Below, in pieces: positions 22,790 through 34,300 of a stretch of 64,000 nt of DNA. Within the stretch, counting starts at the first letter, position 1. Every line of letters begins with the position of its first letter. The position numbers and the translations under genes are program-made. Source of the DNA: Microvelia longipes (lineage: Eukaryota > Arthropoda > Insecta > Hemiptera > Veliidae); NCBI GenBank assembly GCA_018340805.1, contig JACMZG010000008.1:73376496-73440495 (forward strand). The letters are read 5' to 3'. The notes beneath the pieces are model-generated. The model did no database searches and was not told where the DNA came from. It saw nothing but the letters and a program-made list of their open reading frames with translations.

Positions 22790-24190
22790 TGTTTGTGAAA
22801 ACATTTAATTAGCATAAGAGAATGCTAACGATGGAATTTTTGCAAACTCCTTTTTATGGAAGATAAACTTATACCATGTTTGTTATTCAAAGTTTGAGGG
22901 AGCGCCACTATCGCTGTTAAATTTAGGGTAATTAATGTTATTATTTGCGCTGGGTATTCTTAGAGAATTATTTAAATTTGGTCTCAACATGATTAAATTA
23001 ATTTTTTTTTCTGGTGTTTCACCGTGAGATTTCACGGTGTATGTATTCCTATACAAATTACGTAAATACGCCACCTTTCAAAGAGATTTATATTTTTAAA
23101 TCAAACTTGATAAAATAATTTTAACCTTATAGAAGAATCAACCTTACTGGGAGCCAGGTTGTTGTGACGTCATGTACTCGGTATTGCTATGCACTCCATC
23201 AACTTCAAACAACTCCTGTGTTCGACTCTCTCATTTCTTTTAGCCTATTAGGGATTAATCTATTAAGAAAATTCGTTAAAAGGATAAAAACTGATATTTG
23301 CATTTAAAAATACAGGTTACAGGTCAAACGGCTAGACTAAACTGACTTTAACTTGGGGCAATAATACATTCATGTATTAATTATTTTCTTTAGGTGTGTA
23401 TTAAGTCAAAACCTAATGAAATGCAATAAAATTTATGAAAACCAGATCAACTTTTTCTCGATATGTTAATACATTGTCGTTAACAAGGTCTTTAGATGAA
23501 AAATAGTGATATCAAATAAATAAAATATAGTTTAAATAAAGTAATAAACATTCACAATTTTGTCCTGTTAATTTGTCTTCAAAGATCAGTTAAGGGATTT
23601 TAACACTAATATTTGTACATAATATTTTATTAGTTATTTTTTAACAATCTGATAAAAATCAAGTTGGTTAGCCTGCGCCGTCTCCATCCTGACAAATAAA
23701 GCTGGTTAAAATCTTCACTAAGTAGACCCAGAACAAGATTAAAATTGGAGATAAGTTTAAAAAAAAATCGAAAAATAACTGCTCTAGATAAAAACAAAAT
23801 AATGGACTGGTTCTAAAAAAAATAAAAAAATAAATAAAGCATGTCATTTATCTAATATCAGTTTATGACTCACGCACTGATACCAACAAATACGCTATTT
23901 ATTCTTGTTTCTCCTTCCTAAATATCCTTTTTTGGTGTAGATTTTCACCAAAAAAACGAATTGTAAAAATTATTTTATTATTAGTCCGTTAATTATAATA
24001 TTTATTATTTAATCTAATTTATATATCTTGTGGAAATAAATAAACTCGAAAGAACTAAATAAAGATTTATATGATTTCAATTATTTAGCAAAAATTTTAG
24101 AAAGTAAAGAATCCAGTTTGATTATAAATTACATTGAATTTTGCTTTTCTATTTCCTCAAAAGAAGGACGCTTTGAAATAACAAATATTA
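22790..24190. other. No gene recognised; faint family-B fragment
   Basis: Mostly unique AT-rich DNA. Around 23120-23200 the words AATCAACCTTACTGGGAG and TTGTGACGTCAT resemble the family at 32883-33330. Confidence 0.4.
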
Positions 24191-24199
24191 TAACAACTA

Positions 24200-24410
24200 C
24201 TTTTTACTTTTCATTACCTACTACCGTAAGTATAAGGAAAAGTATTGTCTATGAAAAGTATAAAGTCTTGGTTTCGGACTATTAGTGCGAAAGTTCGAAA
24301 CCAAAACTTCATCCTAATAATCTGTTTCAGGCATATAGGAAGTAATGATGCTTTAAACTTCTGGTAATCATGACATTCTGAGGATGAGCAAAGCGACTCC
24401 AAATTTATAA
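24200..24410 (+). repeat. 5S-composite fragments (5' module and a tail word)
   Basis: TTTTCATTACCTACTACCG, TAAGTATAAGGAAAAGTATTG and TAATCTGTTTCAGGCATATA follow the 5' module. GAGGATGAGCAAAGCGACTC at 24379-24399 matches the tail. The 5S block is missing, so this copy is deleted internally. Confidence 0.55.
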
Positions 24411-24900
24411 CACCCTAAATTACCCAGAATAACCATTTTATTCTGGGGCTGAACGCAGAAACCGAAGTAATACCTCCATAGGCTTTCAATAGTCATGATA
24501 TTTTAAGGACTAGCAAAGAGGTCCGAAGTCTAAATCGAATAAGAACAGTTTCAGCGTAACTTAAAAGTTATGTTTCTAGTTGACCTCGCTTGAAGTATTA
24601 AAGACAACAATGAATTAGAAACTACTAATTAACTTTAAACTACATAACTCATCAAAAAATTAAATACGCCGCCAGAATTGAAAACTTTTGGCCAACGAAG
24701 CGATCGAAAGAATTGTACCGGCAAATTGTTTAACATTATACTGTTTCTCTTCTAAATAGTAAATTATTTCTACGCCCGAAAAAACTAGCGTATGCTATGC
24801 GACTGGGAATGCTACACAAACTCAGCTCCTTTTACAGTGAACTGTCCTCCGCTCTACAGTGAATATAGAAGCCACGGTAAAAAAAACCTTCTTCACAGTC
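24410..24900. other. No gene recognised
   Basis: Unique sequence. A GACTAGCAAAGAGGTCCGAA word near 24509 may be another decayed composite tail. Confidence 0.35.
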
Positions 24901-24909
24901 TTGTTACAT

Positions 24910-25050
24910 ACTAAAATTCTATTATTATACTATTATATTATTATTATACTATTATTACTATACTATTTATATACTATACTATTATTACTATTCTATAGTA
25001 TTATTACTATTACTATTATTATACTATTATACTATTATTTAATAGTATCT
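24910..25050. repeat. ATT/ACT simple repeat
   Basis: Interrupted TATTATTATACTATTATTAC array. The overlapping leucine/isoleucine/tyrosine-rich frame is an artefact. Confidence 0.85.
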
Positions 25051-25079
25051 TTATTAAATATATAGATAGTATAATAATA

Positions 25080-25600
25080 ATATAAATATCTAGAAAAATA
25101 TATTTAAAAAGAGCATTAATTTTTATATACAAACTACTTATCAAGATACAAATTTAAATATATCTTTATTATCTATATAAGTACCGAAACAGGGATTGCC
25201 TATTATATTACTTCACTAACGGACAGTTATTCGTGAGACGATATAGAATTACAGATATTTAACATTATTAAAGATAATAAGTTTTAAATAGATTTTCCTA
25301 TTAAAGAATAAAGTAGTTTAAATATTAACATTGATTGTAATCAATAGATAGAATAGGGAGTAGCATATAGGTGGATACTTTATGCCACTGAGATTACTGT
25401 CAGCGATATTACAGTGGCACGAATTTTAACTTCTTTTAAATATGCGATGACTATAATAGTACTTTTAAGCAAATTTACTTATAAGTTGGAACAATGCTTC
25501 CTCGGGATGGAAAGTAAAGGAGACATTTAGTAATGTAATTTATTTTTCAACTTATTCTTATTTATATTGTGATTAGTAGGAAAATTATTGTGTTTGTCCT
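25080..25600. other. No gene recognised
   Basis: AT-rich unique sequence. At 25565-25610 the words TAGGAAAATTATTGTG and CCTAAAAACCGACA mark the start of a composite 5' module that leads into the minisatellite. Confidence 0.4.
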
Positions 25601-25631
25601 AAAAACCGACATTTGTACTAAATTACACGTT

Positions 25632-25942
25632 TAAGGATCTCCTAAGTGATGTTTTCCATATCCGTAATTTTAGGATCTCCTAAATGGTGTTTACCAAGTT
25701 TCAGTAGTTTTAGGATCTCCTGAGTGGTGCAGTAGTTTTAGGATCTCCTGAGTGGTGATTACCAATTTTCAGTAGTTTTAGGATCTTCTGACTGGTGTTT
25801 ACCAAGTTTCAGTAGTTTTAGGATCTCCTGAGTGGTGTTTCCCAAGTTTCAGTAGTTTTAGGATCTCCTGAGTGGTGTTCATCAAGTTTCAGTAGTTTTA
25901 GGATCTCCTGAGAGGTGTTTACCAAGCTTTAGTAGTTTTAGT
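25632..25942 (+). repeat. 40-bp minisatellite grown from the composite 5' module
   Basis: Eight units of the pattern TTTTAGGATCTCCTGAGTGG then TGTTTACCAAGTTTCAGTAG. One unit is shortened to 28 bp. The unit matches the composite segment GGTCTCCTGAGTGGTTTTTG, and the array is preceded by composite 5'-module words at 25575-25615. I infer local tandem amplification of that segment. Confidence 0.85.
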
Positions 25943-25944
25943 GG

Positions 25945-26370
25945 GGGACGATTGATTATCTTTGGAAAAGAGAGTCTTAATGGAAGAGTCAAATTCCACT
26001 AATTGACAAATAGACGAGGATACAGCAATTGAGGTAGGTAATGCGATAAAGCGACAAGGAGAATGTGACCTAGTGTGACCATCCTAAGAATAAAATTATC
26101 ATTTAGGCACATATGCTTTTTAGTTGAAACCTTATTTTTTTGGAAAAAAGACATCTTTTTTACTAAACATTTTTTAAGATTGTTTTAAACTTGTCCAGTA
26201 GGTGAAGAAAGGTTCTGTCACTGTCTAAGTATTTTCCATTTTAATCATTCAGTGCTAGATCAGATGTATACCGCCAGGTAGAGCCAAAGTACGGACGTCT
26301 TTCCCCTTTTAATCTTTTCTAGCCTGCAGAATAACTGCCTATCCATTGGTTCCTCATAGTATACATACTC
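25945..26370. other. No gene recognised
   Basis: Unique sequence without supported features. Confidence 0.35.
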
Positions 26371-26455
26371 CTTGCGGTATTACTTTTCCTCATTTATATC
26401 GTAAGTTTATGGGACAAGTATTGTTTTGGCAAAAAGAATCCGAAACCAGGTGGCA

Positions 26456-27250
26456 TTGGGTGTGACACCCGATGCTTCGAGTCTATTAATTTAACTCAAG
26501 AGTTGGAGCAGGAAAAAAGACCTAATTCCTTAGATTTGACTATATTTAAGAATGGTAGCGAGTTGCTATATAAAGTACACAAGAAACCGACGTTCACAAA
26601 TAATATACCCTTCGACTCTCATCATCTATGGAGTCACAAAATGGCTACTTTCCACTCCCTTATACATCGTTTTCTCACTCTGCCGCTTGATAAAGAAGCA
26701 TACAATAAAGAACTTGCAACTATACAATTAATTGCAAATAACAATGGTTACCACGTTTCTATGGTTGACAAGTAAATCGCTAAAAAGAAGCAAAAGTTAC
26801 TTCTAAGAGCTATGAGTGAGGACACCATCGTGGTTTCCCACCCATGATGGGACACCACAGCACCTATGGAGGACACAGAGCATCCCAAAATGATGCTCTG
26901 TGCCCTATATTGGTTGCTTATCCGATGAAGTAGCGTCAGTCTAGCTAAGTAATGGTTTTAATGTTAGTTTTAGTGCTAACCGTTTTCGCTTGAGTAAAGT
27001 TAAAGATCCTGTCGCTTGCTTTTAAAAGCGACGTTAACATAATTATGTGTGATACTTACAGACTTAGAAGTCTGAATATATTGGTCAGACCAGGAGAACT
27101 TTAAACACGCGTTTAGCCGAGCACACTAAGTTAACTTTTAGTAGGTTTTATCAACCTAGTTGCGGAAGGGCATAAAGAAGGTCCGCATGCGGCTGGTTTT
27201 CTTTATCGTGCTGATAAAAGCTTCATTTCCTGAAAAACCTTGAGATTCTT
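26456..27250 (+). pseudogene. Penelope-like element: RT C-terminus and GIY-YIG relic
   Basis: The frame around 26496-26775 reads LDLTIFKNGSELLYKVHKKP, TFTNNIPFDS, HHLWSHKMATFHSLIHRF and KELATIQLIANNNGY. This is the pattern of the end of a Penelope reverse transcriptase (FLDLTI..., KPT.TD..IP..S.HP..HK..., LI.R...L). After a stop and a frame change, 27074-27150 encodes EYIGQTRRTLNTRLAEH, the YIG half of a GIY-YIG endonuclease. The element is 5'-truncated and broken by stops. It sits inside a composite repeat. Confidence 0.75.
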
Positions 27251-27937
27251 CGTTATGTGGGTGACTTGAACCTTAAAATCAGAGGAGATAGCTCGCCACT
27301 TCTGCGCGCTCTACTGATAGTGCCACCCCCTCCACCAATTAGTCTTACTCGACTCACCAAGCTATTACCATCTCGGAAAAGGAAAATAGTTTTATGTAGG
27401 AAAATGATGTCTATGTTAGGTTAAAAGCGCTTAGTCATTAAACAATTATTTGTATGGAGGGACTCTTTCCTTTGTTTCCTAGTATGAATAACTTAACTTG
27501 TGCTCAATCACACCCTCCTGAGAAGTTTTTACAAAGTTGTCTGTTTGTATGTCTGTGTATGCGCGCGCGCATGTGAGTGTCTGTTATTATCGTAGCTCCC
27601 AGTGTATTTATGTTAGAGTGGTGAAACTTTCTACAAAAAGCAGTCTAAGTGTAGTTTTGCTATCCAAAAAATAATTTTATGACGTCAATAACCCACAATA
27701 ATGACTCAGTGAAATTTACAAAAAATCATAAAACGCAAAAACATGTTGCAATCGGATTAAGATTTGGTACGCATATGGCCATGTATAATAAGACGGACAT
27801 TAAGTTTCATCTCATTATTAGCGTTAGTTAGCATTAGTTTAATTTTTTTCAGATGACTTGTATGCGTCTTTTAACAAATTGTTAAAAATCGGAAAGTAGT
27901 CCAATCGAGTTTAAATTTATACATCACTGATTTTTGT

Positions 27938-28005
27938 TAGATCAAAAAAGTTAAGCAGAATCGAGCGTGGTCAGAGCCTGGATGGGTGGCCGCTAGGAAT
28001 GAAGC
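27938..28005 (+). other. 5S-rRNA-like block
   Basis: TAGATCAAAAAAGTTAAGC, AGAATCGAGCGTGGTCAGAG and CCTGGATGGGTGGCCGCTAG align with 5S rRNA box A to box C. Box C has GGCC for GACC. Confidence 0.75.
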
Positions 28006-28099
28006 GTTTTGCAGTATAAATTTAACGTCTTGAATAATTTGAGGAAGAGCGAATCGAGTCCGGAGTAGGGAGGATCAGCATAGCGAATCTGGTGTGATA

Positions 28100-28252
28100 A
28101 GGACACCTTATCACCTAAGTTCCGAGACCTTATGACCTAAGTTCCGAGACCTTATCACCTAAGTTCCGAGACCTTATCACCAAAGTTCCGAGACCTTATC
28201 ACCTAAGTTCCGAGACCTTATCATCTAAGTTACGAGACCTTATCACCTTACC
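28100..28252 (+). repeat. 22-bp minisatellite grown from the composite tail
   Basis: Seven units of CTTATCACCTAAGTTCCGAG plus AC. Relative to the usual tail (TGATGAGGAAAAGTTCCGAG), the unit's AAGTTCCGAG is the same word, so the array appears to have been born at the 3' end of this copy. Confidence 0.9.
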
Positions 28253-28259
28253 CAATTTT

Positions 28260-28865
28260 TTCGTTATAACTTGGTACGTAATTATAATAAATTATCAACA
28301 TATTTTTTTTAGTTGTGGATCTATTCGCCATAAACCTAATGTTGAAAAATTGTGTTACAGTATTAATGAGGTAAATTAAAAAATATTATAAGAGCACAGA
28401 AAAATCTAAAAGTGAAATAAATGGCTTTAAATAAGTTTATAGTTTTTAGTGAATTTCCGTATAAGAAACGAGCATATAAAGTTCAGGTCATGTTGAGAAG
28501 GGGTGGGGGTTGTTATGTGTAAGGGACTCTCATTAACTTTCCAACACTTATTCCGATTTGAATGATGTTGTACGAAAATCTTCCATAGGCCTAGTATTAG
28601 TAGTAGTAATAGGGTGGGAAGACAGAGCTTGGCTAATAGGCCACGTTGTTGGGCCCTTCTTGCCAAACCCAATCGCTCCAGGCCACTCTATTGTTTATGA
28701 AAAGTGTATAGAACTATTAAACAGCAATAATGACTTAGCGAAAATTCACAAACCACGATAACCAAATTATCTGATCAGACTAAAATTTAATATTCTCATA
28801 ATACTATGAATGTAAACACTTTTGGTCATATTTACGGCAATTTGGATAAGAATTTAAAGACTCAG
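28260..28865. other. No gene recognised
   Basis: Overlapping frames on both strands at 28427-28761 have no recognisable domain. They include a TAGTAGTAATAG-type low-complexity run. Confidence 0.4.
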
Positions 28866-28867
28866 TG

Positions 28868-29241
28868 ACCCTCGATACTTGCTGTTGAATATTTCAATAT
28901 TCAATTTTAATATCCCTGGACCGGTTTCGCCTTAGCCGGTGTCAAACATGATAGCAGTACACATAATAATAAAAGACCCAAAGCATCATAACGTCAGATG
29001 ACACACTCGCACACCTTGACTTCTCAGAGTCTCGACCCTGACTTAATTATATACTTTTTTATATAATCCCTCGCCTAGTCCCTTCCTTATCTTCGAGGGC
29101 TCTTCCTGCTTATAGAGACTAGAAGTTTTTCACTGATACAATTTTATTTGTTGAGAGCTCGAGTGTTGCCCCGCCTGCTGACGATGGGATTAAGGTGATA
29201 CCTGTCCAGGGATATTATATCCAACATCAAGTATCGACGGT
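28868..29241. mobile_element. MITE with CGATACTTG...CAAGTATCG ends
   Basis: The left end ACCCTCGATACTTGCTGTTG and AATATCCCTGGAC are mirrored by the right-end complements ACCGTCGATACTTGATGTTG and AATATCCCTGGAC. A further weaker match runs through CGCCTTA/CACCTTA. The size is ~374 bp with no coding potential. Confidence 0.7.
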
Positions 29242-29244
29242 AGC

Positions 29245-30975
29245 TGATTATTCAATAACATATACACAGTGTTAAACAGTATTATAAGCATTAGTTCTGA
29301 TATTATCGTTTGAAATATTTATTTAGATGTAAACAAATCTTTTTTTTTACGATACATTTGGAAGTTCGCTAATATTGTGACATCTATACGATTGACTTGA
29401 ATAACATTATACAAAAAATTAACAATCGACTAATATATTTGAAATTTCGATTATATCGTAACAGTAGGCAATTTACATAAACTAGTAATATGACGAACTA
29501 ATACAGAACAATAACCACAAGGTGTTCACAAGGTGGCACGGTGGCCGCAAAGCGATCTAAAGTGTCGAAGCCGCGAAGCGATCTAAAGTGTCGACATCGC
29601 AAAACGACCTACAGGCAGATTGCTTTTTGTTTATCCAGATATGACTAAAACTATGTTTTTGGATCGTGTAGTAATCAAAATATTAAAACCTCACTGAGAA
29701 CAACAATTTAACCATTACTACCTTTTGCAACAACTTCATCCATAAATCGTGTCCACAATACTGGTAATATAAGCACGTAAGTACATAGTCTTCTATACAT
29801 TAAAATAGGTTGGTATTCAACACCCCCGCTTAAGAGATGATATCAAAACTTGGAAACTATTAAACTCGATTCTATCAGATCTGAGTGTCATCAGACTAAC
29901 TCTAAATATTAGCAAGTACAAATTAATGGAATTCTTTTAATCTTTATCAATAGGAATTTGATGTTATTTATACCATATACGAAACTACCTGCAATACCTG
30001 GGTATGGAGATAAGGCGAGATCTCATATTCAGAGGCCAAAGGACACGGTTTATATGCGCCATGTCGTGCTTCTCCTGACCTTTTATTAATCTATACTGAA
30101 TTTAAATTTAAGAAGAAAAGGATATTTGGATTTTTATATTTTGTCCTGTAAGAGTATCTAGATCTATGCAATATGAAATGGACAATTATTTAGCGATAAA
30201 TATGTTGTTCAATAAAAGATTTAGGATACGTTCACGAGTGTTAACCAATCAGATCGATTGTGCATTCATATCGAGGTGTCTTTGCAGATAAACTGATAAA
30301 AAGGCTTGTCTTAGTTTTATTCGCGATTCGAAGTCTATAGCAGCGCTACTGTCGCTGATAATAAATTGATAACAAAAGGGTAATCAATTGCTAAAGTCCT
30401 TATGGGTTTTTTTTAGGTTATCTTATTTGTGACGATTATTTCTATAAATTTCTTTTCTCAAATCAATATTTCATTCAAAAATAGGGTTTTAATGGGTTGT
30501 CACGAGTATTTAAATTGAGTGATATGAAGGTGAAAATCTCAATATAGTGTTTTATTTATTCATTGTAAATTAATTTTACTTTTGAATAATAGTTTGTACA
30601 AAATTACCTTTTTATTGCACTAAATTGTTTAAATTAATTGTAAGAGGTATTTAAATTGAATGATAACAAGCTGATTTTCATGATAATGGTGTTTTATACC
30701 ATAATCGAAGTATTTATCTATTAAATGTTTTTAGCACCGACTGTCGTTCTATTAATTTTTAACTCATTTATTACAAATTAACTAACAATAAAGAAATAAA
30801 AGAAGAATTTCTTTCGGCTCCCTTGCTAATCCTATGATAACATTTCTTGATCACCTTTCATTCCCCACCCCCCAAAAACTATTTCTTTGAATCGAGAATA
30901 TTTGTTTGTTTTGACTCAGTTTTACCAACATTAGTGTCAGTTTTACCACCAGTTTGTTTTGGTTTTTTGGGCTGT
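29245..30975. other. No gene recognised; one short duplication
   Basis: At 29540-29600 the phrase CGCRAAGCGATCTAAAGTGT occurs twice in tandem, with a third partial (CGCAAAACGACCTA). The rest is unique AT-rich DNA. Confidence 0.4.
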
Positions 30976-30981
30976 TTTTTC

Positions 30982-31046
30982 CATAGAGATATATACTAGA
31001 GGGGGCATAGCCTATCTTAATAAATTGAGAGGCCTGAAACATTTTT
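30982..31046 (+). mobile_element. hAT-like MITE, truncated left end
   Basis: CATAGAGATATATACTAGAG, GGGGCATAGCCTATCT and TTGAGAGGCCTGAAACAT match the first ~65 bp of the full element at 44940-45271. The rest is missing. Confidence 0.75.
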
Positions 31047-31295
31047 ACTTATATTATGTAAATTTATGTAGATAGTTATTAATACGACAAAGTGTGTCGT
31101 AAATCCAGGTAATAAGTTAATAACATTGATATTTTGCGATATATTACGTTATTTACAATGGTATCTGTTTTTGACTTAACTACCTTAGGTTCTTACTTAA
31201 AAAAAATCATGCGAAGCCTCTAAATGACTTTTAAAACACGGGAACGATCATTTAAATTTCGTGGCTTAAAAACATTTCCCTTACCTAAACCTAAG

Positions 31296-31432
31296 GTGAG
31301 TGTTAGGAAAATGTTAGGAAAATGTTAAGAAAAAGTTAGGTGTTAGGAAAATGTTATGAGAATGTTAGGAAAATGTTAGGAGAATGTTAGGAAAATGTTA
31401 GGAAAACGTTAGGTGTTAGGAGAATGTTAGGA
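31296..31432 (+). repeat. Minisatellite of TTAGGAAAATG units
   Basis: About twelve units of 11-12 bp (GTTAGGAAAATG, with GAGAATG and GAAAACG variants) and periodic AGGTG insertions. It resembles telomeric words only superficially, since the unit is not TTAGG. Confidence 0.85.
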
Positions 31433-31499
31433 AAACGTCTTTGAATACGGGCCTAAATACTATGCTACAAAAGTTTAATTTTTTAAAATAAAAAGTAGT

Positions 31500-31580
31500 C
31501 TGAAGACCCTGAGGATTGTACCCGTAATCTCCTGTATTAGAAGCGAATGCGTATCCACAACGCTATCAAGGCTTATGGTT
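31500..31580 (-). other. tRNA-like fragment
   Basis: The minus strand reads TAGCGTTGTGGATACGC and, 30 bases on, ACGGGTACAATCC, roughly placed like box A and box B. The arms do not fold well, so a tRNA-derived SINE head or pseudogene is more likely than a gene. Confidence 0.3.
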
Positions 31581-31822
31581 AGTTGACAGATTATTTTCTA
31601 AAACAAATGTAACGAAAACAACTACTTAATTATACAATGTGTTAATTTTACTAAAATATTGCGTAAAAATAAATTATTTCCCTACGTAAATTAAAAAATC
31701 TTATGCTAGTTAATAATTTCAGAAATTTTAGCCAAATCTTTTTCTTATTTTGTTTACAATTGGTAATTATTCATTATTTTCAACGTAAGCCACCTATACC
31801 GATTGCTGCAATGACGTTATAA

Positions 31823-32390
31823 ACCAAGAGCCCAGGGGTGTTTTGTTAATAAAAAGTGTAATGGCTGAAACCGGTCTCAATTTTTCGTAAATATCTTCCT
31901 GAACAAGGATCTGCAATTCTGCAAACTCGTATCAGATGGGTGTCCCAGCCAGAACGCACTTTACATGTCAAATTTACCACCGAAGTTAATAAAAAGTGTA
32001 ATGGCTGGAAACGGGTTTAATTTTTTCGTAAATACCTTCCTGAACAAGGATCTGCAATTTCGCCGACTCGTATCGGATGGGCGTCCCAGGCAGAACGCAC
32101 TTTACAGGTCAAATTTACCACCCAAGTTAACAAACAGTGTAATGGCTGGAACCAGTCTCAATTTTTCGTAAATACCTTCCTGAACAAGGATCTGCAATTC
32201 TGCCGACTCGTATCGGATGGGTGTCCCAGGCAGAACGCACTTTAGGGGTCAAAGGTTCTGCCTGGGACACCCATCCGATACGAGTCGGCAGAATTGCAGA
32301 TCCTTGTTAGGAAGGTATTTACGAAAAATTGAGACCGGTTCCAGCCATTACACTTTTTATTAACAAAACACCCCTGGGCTCTTGGTCTAT
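31823..32390. mobile_element. Fold-back element with three 140-bp subrepeats
   Basis: The outer ends mirror each other (CCAAGAGCCCAGGGGTGTTT and complement). Inside, the unit starting AAAAAGTGTAATGGCTG and passing TTCCTGAACAAGGATCTGCA, GACTCGTATCGGATGGG and GTCCCAGGCAGAACGCAC repeats three times with spacing 140 and 141 bp. A single inverted unit follows from ~32255. This is the architecture of fold-back transposons. Frames across it are artefacts of the repeat. Confidence 0.85.
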
Positions 32391-32639
32391 TACTTCGTTC
32401 ATAAAAAGTCAGGTTATAACCTCCGACTGCGTTTGGATTGTTTACATCGAATTGAATCACCTTATACATTTCTATCATCTTGTAATATGCTGATGTTAAT
32501 TACTTTCCGTCGAATGATCAAATTTAGCTTGGTTTTATTAAAACGGTGCAACAAAATTTACATGTTCATAAACAAGATTCTTTTTCACAACGTTAAATTA
32601 TTATTTAACAGTCTGAAGAAGACTTATTAGCTCTGTATT

Positions 32640-32770
32640 GCCTTTCCAAAAGTTCAGAAGTAGGCCTATGTTTTAGCGAATTTCCTTTGGGAAAAAATTC
32701 GCTAATGGGATAGGCGTCATGGCGGAATTCGAACCTCGGACCACGACACAAATCCGTTTCAGAGGTCCCT
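32640..32770 (-). mobile_element. tRNA-derived SINE-like fragment
   Basis: The minus strand has AACGGATTTGTGTCGTGG, then GGTTCGAATTCC (complement at 32724-32735), a near-perfect Pol III box B. A 34-bp mirrored stretch built on TTAGCGAATTTCC lies at 32673-32706. Box A is weak. Confidence 0.45.
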
Positions 32771-32800
32771 AATGACGAAAAAAAAAATTTTCGCAAGACT

Positions 32801-32805
32801 TTATA

Positions 32806-32882
<77 letters not shown>
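32801..32882. repeat. TA microsatellite
   Basis: TA repeat with two TT/AA phase slips. It borders the family-B repeat, as the TA/TG run at 42241 does. Confidence 0.95.
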
Positions 32883-33330
32883 GTATTTCTAGACACTTTC
32901 TTGTAAACACTCTATCTTTCGAACAAATTAATATTTTTTAACCAAACTTGGTGCAAAAATCAACCTTCGGGAGGACACAAACCCTATTGAAAACCAAGTT
33001 TTGTGACGTCATTAACCCGGTTTGCTGAGTCAGCGAAATTTTCAAAAAATCAGCAAAATTCAGGGTTAATACTTTTTTGCCGCGAAAAAGGTCAATATTA
33101 TGTTTTTTGAGACGCTGAATCGAATGAAACCGGTCCGAAGTCGATACGACCACTCTAAGTGACCTAAAAATCGAAAAAACCATTGTAAATTACAAAAACC
33201 AAAATTTAGGTCGATAAAAATAAATTTCGAGTAGGGTGTCGTTTTCTATGTAATTTAGGGCGCTGAATCGAATGAAACCGGTCCGAAGACGATACGACCA
33301 CTTTAAGTTACCAAAAAATCGAAAAAATTG
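32883..33330 (+). repeat. Family-B dispersed repeat with internal duplication
   Basis: CCAAACTTGGTGCAAAAATC, AACCTTCGGGAGGACACAAA, CCCTATTGAAAACCAAG and GTGACGTCATTAACCCGG recur at 42110-42235 (complement). A segment GCTGAATCGAATGAAACCGG...CGATACGACCAC is present twice, about 140 bp apart (from ~33113 and ~33253), and again in part at 34405. Confidence 0.7.
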
Positions 33331-33561
33331 TCAAGCACTGCTCGTAACTCATTTTGTCTGTATTTTCCAAAGGAAATGCGCTAAAACCTTTAAAGATAAC
33401 TGACTAAGCTTAAAGATAAGTAACTAATCTTTAAACTAGTGCAAATAATAGTGCGTACTTCTAATTTTAGAGGCATAGTTTTGTACAACAACTGGATGAT
33501 TATGCGCATTTCCTTTGGAAAATACAGACAAAATGAGTTACGAGCAGTGCTTGACAATTGA
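33325..33561. mobile_element. MITE with ~55-bp terminal inverted repeats
   Basis: AATTGTCAAGCACTGCTCGT and AACTCATTTTGTCTGTATTT through CCAAAGGAAATGCGC are mirrored almost perfectly at the right end (GCGCATTTCCTTTGG ... ACAATT). The centre is short and AT-rich. Confidence 0.85.
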
Positions 33562-33635
33562 TAACTGCTTAGGTTCTAAAGCATGAACCGGAACCACGCA
33601 ATGGGCATGGTTCTTGCATAAGCAAGAAATGGGTT

Positions 33636-33795
33636 GTTTAGCACGGAAACACGCATTCTAAATGAAATTCGCCCGACAGCGGACCACCGCGCCGGAATTA
33701 TTTATTTACTAGTTGTAAACTTATATAATGTGAAAAGCACGGAAACACGCATCCAAAGGAAATTCGCCCGATGCGGACCACCGCGCCAGAATTTT
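33636..33795 (+). repeat. Two ~98-bp direct repeats
   Basis: AGCACGGAAACACGCAT, AATTCGCCCGA and GCGGACCACCGCGCC occur twice, starting near 33639 and 33737. They are locally GC-rich. The function is unknown. Confidence 0.7.
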
Positions 33796-33799
33796 TTTA

Positions 33800-34300
33800 A
33801 AATGAGATTTAACAATCCCTGGAGTAGTAGACTTGCTGCTATAGTAAGATTGATTAATATTAACACAAGAAATAAATAAGTTTTAAAAATTAAAGACGAG
33901 TATAAAACCTATATTCAGGACGATATTTAAAAAAAAATAGAGAACATAGCACTAAACACTATATTCTAAAATAGACATGCTACAAAAAACAGGAACAAAC
34001 TGACAAAAGTACTTTACGGCAAAGTGGTGACAAGCAGAATGAAGAGGCTGTATCGAGTAACCAAGACACTGTAAAAAAACAGCAATACTGACTCGGTGCT
34101 ATACCTGGACGTATTTTGATTGAACCCTTGCCTTGAAGGTAAGTAGTGAGATGTGGATGTGTGTGTTTAAAGCTCTATCCCCTTCTCTTTGCACACTACC
34201 CTCCTTCCTATACACCACTTCAATTTAAATTTGATGTGTTATAAAAATTCTCATACTCTACAATCATAAGAATTTTTAGCTTAATAATTATTATGTCCTG
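33800..34300. other. No gene recognised
   Basis: Unique AT-rich sequence. Confidence 0.35.

Larger units (their letters stand above)
26375..28100 (+). repeat. 5S-composite copy interrupted by a Penelope fragment
   Basis: The 5' module starts TATTACTTTTCCTCATTTAT, continues through AAAGAATCCGAAACCAG and stops near 26452. It resumes near 27511 with CCTCCTGAGAAGTTTTTACA, a GTCTGTTTGTATGTC run, GCTCCCAGTGTATTTATG and TGACGTCAATAACCC. It then runs into the 5S-like block (27938-28005) and the tail. The ~1.06 kb between the two parts is absent from other copies. Confidence 0.75.

Noticed and set aside
22591..22815. Tyr-Ile-rich frames over TA repeats (also 34848-35045, 42222-42461, 44046-44267)
   Set aside because: They are translations of (TA)n microsatellites and have no coding meaning.
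25632..25942. CRISPR-like array (regular 40-bp units)
   Set aside because: The units are contiguous with no unique spacers, and the organism is eukaryotic. It is a minisatellite.
31296..31432. Telomeric TTAGG repeat
   Set aside because: The unit is 11-12 bp (TTAGGAAAATG), not a run of TTAGG, and the array is short and internal.
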